From an uncultured Flavobacteriaceae bacterium (lineage in GTDB: Bacteria; Bacteroidota; Bacteroidia; Flavobacteriales; Flavobacteriaceae): 64,000 bases of DNA. The DNA is taken from contig CAJXVT010000003.1 in NCBI GenBank assembly GCA_913062575.1, forward strand, positions 1 to 64,000. Direction: 5' to 3'. Shown piece by piece: positions 58,738-64,000 of this stretch (the stretch's first letter is position 1; every line of letters begins with the position of its first letter). The notes beneath the pieces were generated by a model, which saw nothing but the letters and a program-made list of their open reading frames with translations, was not told where the DNA came from and did not search any database. Made by a program: the position numbers and the translations under genes.

Positions 58738-59736
58738 TTATTTTTTTTGAATAATAAGTTGGTTCTTTAATTTGGTAATCTTCACGTTTGCAGATTTCTC
58801 AATTGCTTTTATACAGATACTTAAGTTTGTAATTGGAATTCCACCTGTAATTAATTTTGTTTTACAAGTTTCGTCTTTAAATATAGCGGTAAGGCCATAG
58901 GTGTCCTGAATTTTTTGAATAGCCTCTACAAGTGGTAGTTTTTCGAAAATAATAGAACCGTCTTTCCAGGATGTTTTAAATCTAGAGTCTACTTTTTCTT
59001 TTTGCTCAGTGATTAAATTATTTACAGAAGAATAAGAAATAAAGTTCCCTGGAGTCATTTTTTGAGTAGTTCCATTTTTAAGCTCTAGCCAAATGCTTCC
59101 TTCTTCTAAAAATACAGCTGTTTTTTGATGTTTTGTATCTACATTAAATGAAGTTCCGTAGACTTCAACATTTAAATCATCTGTAACTACCCAGAATTTT
59201 GCATTTGTTGTTGTTTTTTTATCTACTTGGAAAAAAGCTTCTCCAGTTAACCAAACTTTACGATTGTCATTTTTATAATAGTAAATAGATGAGTTAGCAT
59301 TTAATGTAACTAGGCTGCCATCCATTAGTTTTAGATTAAGAACCTCTCCATAAGCCGTTTTATAGGTGATTTTTTCTGGATTTCCATTAAAGGTATAAAG
59401 TCCAACAGAAATTAGTAATAAAATTGATGCAGCAATACCAATAAGTTTAAAGTAGCTAGGTGATTGTTTTTTTTGTACTTCTAAATTGTTAGCTTTAATC
59501 TTATTTTCTAATAATGCCCATTCTGAATTTATTTTTTCCTTGCTAGGCTCATTAAGTTTAAATTGAACTCCTAATATGATATCTTTTGCTTCGTAAACTA
59601 AATCTTTCTTGTTAGGGTTGTAGGCTATCCATTCATCCCAAAAATCAACATCTGTAAGTCTATTTGCTTTTGCCCAGTTGTTGAAAGATTCGTCTGAAAG
59701 AAAATCTTCTATAGTATTGTAATTTTTTTTAGCCAT
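58738..59736 (-). CDS. FecR-family anti-sigma factor (DUF4974 C-terminus)
   Basis: 332 aa; TAYGEVLNLKLMDGSLVTLNANSSIYY, VWLTGEAFFQVDKK, single TM, C-terminal LPLVEAIQKIQDTYGL. Confidence 0.92.
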   Translation of the reverse strand: MAKKNYNTIEDFLSDESFNNWAKANRLTDVDFWDEWIAYNPNKKDLVYEAKDIILGVQFKLNEPSKEKINSEWALLENKIKANNLEVQKKQSPSYFKLIGIAASILLLISVGLYTFNGNPEKITYKTAYGEVLNLKLMDGSLVTLNANSSIYYYKNDNRKVWLTGEAFFQVDKKTTTNAKFWVVTDDLNVEVYGTSFNVDTKHQKTAVFLEEGSIWLELKNGTTQKMTPGNFISYSSVNNLITEQKEKVDSRFKTSWKDGSIIFEKLPLVEAIQKIQDTYGLTAIFKDETCKTKLITGGIPITNLSICIKAIEKSANVKITKLKNQLIIQKK

Positions 59737-59833
59737 TATTTGTTAAGTAATTCAACGTTTTTGGGGTTTTTTCTCTTTCTCTATTATTAATAAGTATATT
59801 CTGAATAAAATATACTCTTAATTATTTGCGAAA

Positions 59834-60400
59834 TTAAGAATTTATTAATTGAAGAATAGAGACTTCTTCTCTTAAATTTTTTATGGCCTTATGGATAGTG
59901 TTTGCAGCACTTTGGTAGTTTACTTCCATTATGCTGGCAATGTCATTGGTATTTAAACCAGAATAATATTTTAAATAAATGGCTTCTTTTTGTCGTTTTG
60001 GTAGCTTGTTGAGTAAAACAGTAATGTTTTTGTTTTTGAAAGTTTCACTTTCTTGATGTGTTAGTATTTCTTCAGGTGTAAATTGAATGTCAATAACTTT
60101 AACGTCCATTTCATCAAAGGAAACAATTTTAGATTTTTTTTTCAAGGTTTTTATCAAATGTCTTCTGTAAGATGAGAATAAATAGGGGGCAATAGAGTCT
60201 AAGTCACTAAGGTTTTCTCTGTGTTCATAGACGTATAAAAAAAAATCTTGCAATGTGTCTTCTGTTAATGGAACCTTTCTAGATATTTTTAACCCATAAT
60301 TATATAACATAGGGTAATACGTTTTATACAGAATAGAAAAAGCGTTTAAATCACCTTCTTTTAGTGCTTTCCAGACATACTCATCGGATAAATTTTTCAT
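59834..60400 (-). CDS. ECF RNA polymerase sigma factor
   Basis: 188 aa; region 2 LYKTYYPMLYNYGLKI...TEDTLQDFFLYVYEHRENL; region 4 LPKRQKEAIYLKYYSGLNTNDIASIMEVNYQSAANTIHKAIKNLRE. Confidence 0.93.
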   Translation of the reverse strand: MKNLSDEYVWKALKEGDLNAFSILYKTYYPMLYNYGLKISRKVPLTEDTLQDFFLYVYEHRENLSDLDSIAPYLFSSYRRHLIKTLKKKSKIVSFDEMDVKVIDIQFTPEEILTHQESETFKNKNITVLLNKLPKRQKEAIYLKYYSGLNTNDIASIMEVNYQSAANTIHKAIKNLREEVSILQLINS

Positions 60401-60502
60401 TTTTTGAAAAGACGTTTATTTTTTCATAAAAGTAATAAAAAATATATTAATGTTATTTTTTTGTTAAAATCCATTTTTTTTTATTGTGTGTGTAATTTAA
60501 TG

Positions 60503-60530
60503 TTTGGTTTAAATCAAAAGACTATATTTG
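60503..60530 (+). promoter_or_regulatory. Candidate Bacteroidota promoter for ychF (TTTG-N16-TATATTTG)
   Basis: Consensus-like -33 and -7 boxes 31 bp upstream of ATG. Confidence 0.55.
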
Positions 60531-60560
60531 CACTCGCAAAAAAATCAATAAAAAGATCAG

Positions 60561-61652
60561 ATGAAAGCTGGAATTGTAGGATTACCAAACGTAGGAAAAT
60601 CAACCTTATTTAACTGTTTGTCAAATGCAAAAGCGCAAAGTGCAAACTTTCCTTTTTGTACTATAGAACCAAATATTGGTGTGGTTAATGTGCCAGATGA
60701 TAGACTGGAGAAATTAGAAGAGTTGGTAAACCCAGAAAGAGTGCAACCTGCAACTGTAGAGATTGTGGATATTGCAGGATTGGTTAAAGGAGCAAGTAAA
60801 GGTGAAGGGCTAGGAAATCAATTCTTGGCAAACATTAGAGAAACAGATGCTATTATTCATGTATTGCGTTGTTTTGATAATGATAATATTATTCACGTAG
60901 AAACAACAATTGATCCTATTAGAGATAAAGAAATAATTGATATTGAGCTACAACTAAAAGATCTAGAGACGGTTGAAAAACGTTTAGAAAGAGTAAAGCG
61001 AAATGCTAAAACTGGAAATAAAGAAGCACAAGCTGAATTAGCAGTGTTGTTAAAAATCCAAGAAACATTATTAAAAGGAGAATCTGTAAGAACATTAGAG
61101 TTTACAGAAAAAGAAGAAGAGTTTGTGAGAATATTGCAAATGATAACTTCAAAACCTGTGTTATATGTTTGTAATGTTGATGATAAGTCAGCGGTTTCAG
61201 GAAACGCATATGTTGATAAAGTAAAAGAAGCAATTGCAGATGAAAATGCTGAAATTATCATTTTAGCAGTAGGAACGGAGGCTGATATTAATGAATTGGA
61301 TGATTATGAAGAGCGTCAATTATTTTTAGAAGATTTAGGACTAGAAGAGCCAGGAGCTTCTAAGTTAATTAGATCAGCCTATAAATTATTAAAACTACAA
61401 ACCTATTTTACCGCAGGTGTAAAAGAAGTAAGAGCTTGGACAATTAATGTAGGTGATACAGCGCCACAAGCAGCTGGTGTAATTCATACTGATTTTGAAA
61501 AAGGATTTATTAGAGCAGAAGTAATTAAATACAACGATTATGTTGCTTTAGGTTCTGAAGTGAAAGTAAAAGAAGCTGGAAAATTATCAGTAGAAGGTAA
61601 AGAATACATCGTTCAAGATGGAGATATGATGAATTTTAGATTCAACGTTTAA
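60561..61652 (+). CDS. ychF: Ribosome-binding ATPase YchF
   Basis: 363 aa; MKAGIVGLPNVGKSTLFN, DIAGLVKGASKGEGLGNQFLANIRE, C-terminal TGS domain. Confidence 0.96.
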   Translation: MKAGIVGLPNVGKSTLFNCLSNAKAQSANFPFCTIEPNIGVVNVPDDRLEKLEELVNPERVQPATVEIVDIAGLVKGASKGEGLGNQFLANIRETDAIIHVLRCFDNDNIIHVETTIDPIRDKEIIDIELQLKDLETVEKRLERVKRNAKTGNKEAQAELAVLLKIQETLLKGESVRTLEFTEKEEEFVRILQMITSKPVLYVCNVDDKSAVSGNAYVDKVKEAIADENAEIIILAVGTEADINELDDYEERQLFLEDLGLEEPGASKLIRSAYKLLKLQTYFTAGVKEVRAWTINVGDTAPQAAGVIHTDFEKGFIRAEVIKYNDYVALGSEVKVKEAGKLSVEGKEYIVQDGDMMNFRFNV

Positions 61653-61680
61653 GGATTTAAAAAGCACTTCAAAAATTATT

Positions 61681-61717
61681 AAAAACTCTGTTGATAACTA
61701 ATTCAATAGAGTTTTTT
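61681..61717 (+). terminator. Intrinsic terminator downstream of ychF
   Basis: AAAAACTCTGTTGA...TTCAATAGAGTTTTTT hairpin. Confidence 0.7.
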
Positions 61718-61768
61718 GTTTTTTAGTTGTAAATGCTATTTTAGCAAGGCATTCAACCTTCTTAATTT

Positions 61769-63628
61769 ATGGCACAAGAAACAAAATATACCGAAGACAA
61801 TATTCGATCTCTCGATTGGAAAGAGCATATACGTATGCGCCCTGGAATGTATATTGGTAAGTTGGGTGATGGGTCTTCTCCTGATGATGGAATTTACATT
61901 TTATTAAAAGAGGTGCTAGATAATTCTATTGACGAATATGTGATGGGTGCTGGTAAGACCATAGATATTTCTATTAGAGATAAACAGGTAACGGTTCGCG
62001 ATTATGGTCGTGGGATTCCGCTTGGAAAAGTGGTAGATGTAGTTTCTAAAATGAATACTGGTGGGAAATACGATTCCAAAGCCTTTAAAAAATCTGTAGG
62101 ATTAAATGGAGTTGGTACCAAAGCCGTAAATGCTTTATCAGAATATTTTAAAGTACAATCTGTAAGAGATAATAAAACTTCTTGGGCAGAATTTAATCAA
62201 GGAAATATAATTGAAGTAGAAGATGCACATGAATCGTCGTTACGAAAAGGAACCAAAGTTCAGTTTATTCCAGATGAAGTTATTTTTGGGAAATACAAAT
62301 ACAGAAATGAATATGTAGCTAAAATGTTGAAAAACTATGTGTACTTAAACACTGGTTTGACAATCGTTTTTAATGGTGAAAAATTCTTTTCTGAGCATGG
62401 GCTAAAAGATTTATTACAAGAGAATACATCTGAAACAGATTTGTTGTATCCAATTATTCACCTGAAAGAAGAGGATATTGAAATTGCTATTACACATAGT
62501 AAAACACAGTATTCAGAAGAATATCATTCGTTTGTAAACGGACAGCATACTACACAAGGAGGAACGCATCAAGCAGCGTATAGAGAAGCTATTGTAAAAA
62601 CTGTACGTGAATATTTTGGCAAGAATTATGAGTCATCAGATATTCGTAAATCCATTATATCTGCCATTGCAATAAAAGTAATGGAACCCGTTTTTGAAAG
62701 TCAGACAAAAACAAAACTGGGTTCTACAGAAATGGGTGGTGGTTTACCAACGGTAAGAACATTTATCAACGATTTTGTAAAAACAAAACTAGATAATTAC
62801 TTGCATCAAAATACAGATGCGGCGGAAGCAATTCAGTGTAAAATATTACAAGCAGAACGGGAGCGTAAGGAGTTATCCGGAATTCGAAAATTAGCTAAAG
62901 ACAGAGCTAAAAAAGCGAGTTTGCATAACAAGAAACTACGTGACTGTAGAGTGCATTTTGGAGATATCAAGAAAGAAAATTATTTAGACACTACTTTGTT
63001 TATAACCGAGGGAGATTCAGCTTCTGGGTCTATCACAAAATCTAGAAATGTAAACACACAAGCAGTGTTTAGTTTAAAAGGAAAACCTTTGAACTCGTAT
63101 GGATTGTCTAAGAAGATTGTATACGAAAATGAGGAGTTTAATTTATTACAAGCTGCTTTAAATATAGAAGATGGAATAGAGGGTTTGCGTTATAATAATA
63201 TTGTAATTGCTACGGATGCCGATGTAGACGGAATGCATATTCGGTTGTTATTGATAACATTCTTTTTACAATTTTTTCCAGAAGTAATCAAAGAAGGGCA
63301 TTTGTACATTTTAGAAACGCCATTGTTTAGAGTTCGAAATAAAAAGGATACCTATTATTGCTATTCTGATGATGAGAAACGAGAGGCAATTGGCAAGTTA
63401 AGAGGTAAACCAGAGATTACTCGATTTAAAGGGTTAGGTGAGATTTCTCCAAATGAGTTTGTGCATTTTATAGGAAACGATATTCGTCTAGATCCTGTGA
63501 TGCTAGATAAAGAAGTGCCTGTTGAATCAATGTTGTCTTTCTATATGGGGAAAAACACACCAGATAGACAAAAATTCATCATTGAGAACTTGAAAGTTGA
63601 ATTGGATATAATTGATGAAGAAGTATGA
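61769..63628 (+). CDS. parE: DNA topoisomerase IV subunit B
   Basis: 619 aa; [52 protein letters not shown]. Confidence 0.93.
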   Translation: MAQETKYTEDNIRSLDWKEHIRMRPGMYIGKLGDGSSPDDGIYILLKEVLDNSIDEYVMGAGKTIDISIRDKQVTVRDYGRGIPLGKVVDVVSKMNTGGKYDSKAFKKSVGLNGVGTKAVNALSEYFKVQSVRDNKTSWAEFNQGNIIEVEDAHESSLRKGTKVQFIPDEVIFGKYKYRNEYVAKMLKNYVYLNTGLTIVFNGEKFFSEHGLKDLLQENTSETDLLYPIIHLKEEDIEIAITHSKTQYSEEYHSFVNGQHTTQGGTHQAAYREAIVKTVREYFGKNYESSDIRKSIISAIAIKVMEPVFESQTKTKLGSTEMGGGLPTVRTFINDFVKTKLDNYLHQNTDAAEAIQCKILQAERERKELSGIRKLAKDRAKKASLHNKKLRDCRVHFGDIKKENYLDTTLFITEGDSASGSITKSRNVNTQAVFSLKGKPLNSYGLSKKIVYENEEFNLLQAALNIEDGIEGLRYNNIVIATDADVDGMHIRLLLITFFLQFFPEVIKEGHLYILETPLFRVRNKKDTYYCYSDDEKREAIGKLRGKPEITRFKGLGEISPNEFVHFIGNDIRLDPVMLDKEVPVESMLSFYMGKNTPDRQKFIIENLKVELDIIDEEV

Positions 63629-64000
63629 GTGAAGAAAACAACGACTACGAACATGAAGAAGAAGTAAATCATCAGATCGATCCGGTTGAAACCATTACCA
63701 AGGTTACTGGAATGTACAAGGAATGGTTTTTAGATTATGCTTCGTATGTAATATTAGAAAGAGCAGTACCTGCAATCGACGATGGTTTTAAGCCAGTACA
63801 ACGTCGTATTTTGCATTCTATGAAAGATTTAGATGATGGACGTTACAATAAAGTAGCAAACATTGTTGGACATACAATGCAATACCATCCGCATGGAGAT
63901 GCTTCTATTGGAGATGCCATGGTGCAAATTGGTCAGAAAGAATTGCTGATTGATATGCAAGGAAACTGGGGTAACACTTTAACAGGTGATCGAGCAGCTG
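63625..64000 (+). CDS. parC: DNA topoisomerase IV subunit A, 5' part truncated by window end
   Basis: Not in ORF track; ATGA overlap with parE stop; translates [66 protein letters not shown]...[14 protein letters not shown]. Confidence 0.92.
   Translation, partial: MSEENNDYEHEEEVNHQIDPVETITKVTGMYKEWFLDYASYVILERAVPAIDDGFKPVQRRILHSMKDLDDGRYNKVANIVGHTMQYHPHGDASIGDAMVQIGQKELLIDMQGNWGNTLTGDRAA

Noticed and set aside
60404-60613. 69-aa ORF overlapping the ychF start
   Set aside because: Runs through the ychF promoter and into ychF in another frame; low-complexity composition; almost certainly spurious.

Overview
The window is 64 kb of AT-rich chromosome from a Bacteroidota member, most likely a marine flavobacterium. 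This is inferred from SusC/SusD, DUF58/MoxR, TAnnTTTG-type -7 boxes and gene content; there is no 16S to confirm it. From left to right it contains: (i) a sulfatase / iodotyrosine-deiodinase-like nitroreductase pair, HMG-CoA lyase, a 5'-nucleotidase and a porin / FMN-binding / membrane protein cluster; (ii) a polysaccharide/oligosaccharide utilization locus (about 7.4-25.3 kb) with two GH3 enzymes, an AraC regulator, SusC/SusD, a large FG-GAP/UnbV protein, an SMP-30 lactonase, a GPH-type MFS transporter with an unusual periplasmic insert, and a cellobiose-2-epimerase-like protein; (iii) OmpH, guaB, and an H-NOX plus HNOBA histidine kinase pair; (iv) the RDD // SpoIIM-DUF4129-DUF4350-MoxR-DUF58 module; (v) a minus-strand run encoding a degenerate transglutaminase, a secreted papain-like protease with a DUF4384-like tail, a 1317-aa secreted caspase-family protein with five tandem ~190-aa beta-sandwich-like repeats, a voltage-gated-type K+ channel and miaA; (vi) housekeeping genes (exonuclease-GIY-YIG, YggS, DUF1015, serA, serC, acyl-CoA reductase, ferredoxin); (vii) an ECF sigma / FecR / tandem TonB-receptor signalling locus; (viii) ychF, parE and the 5' end of parC. 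My strongest candidate for an undescribed system is the papain-DUF4384 / (repeat)5-Ig-caspase / ion-channel run at 38.1-44.4 kb. All family calls are from motif recognition by eye; no database search was run.
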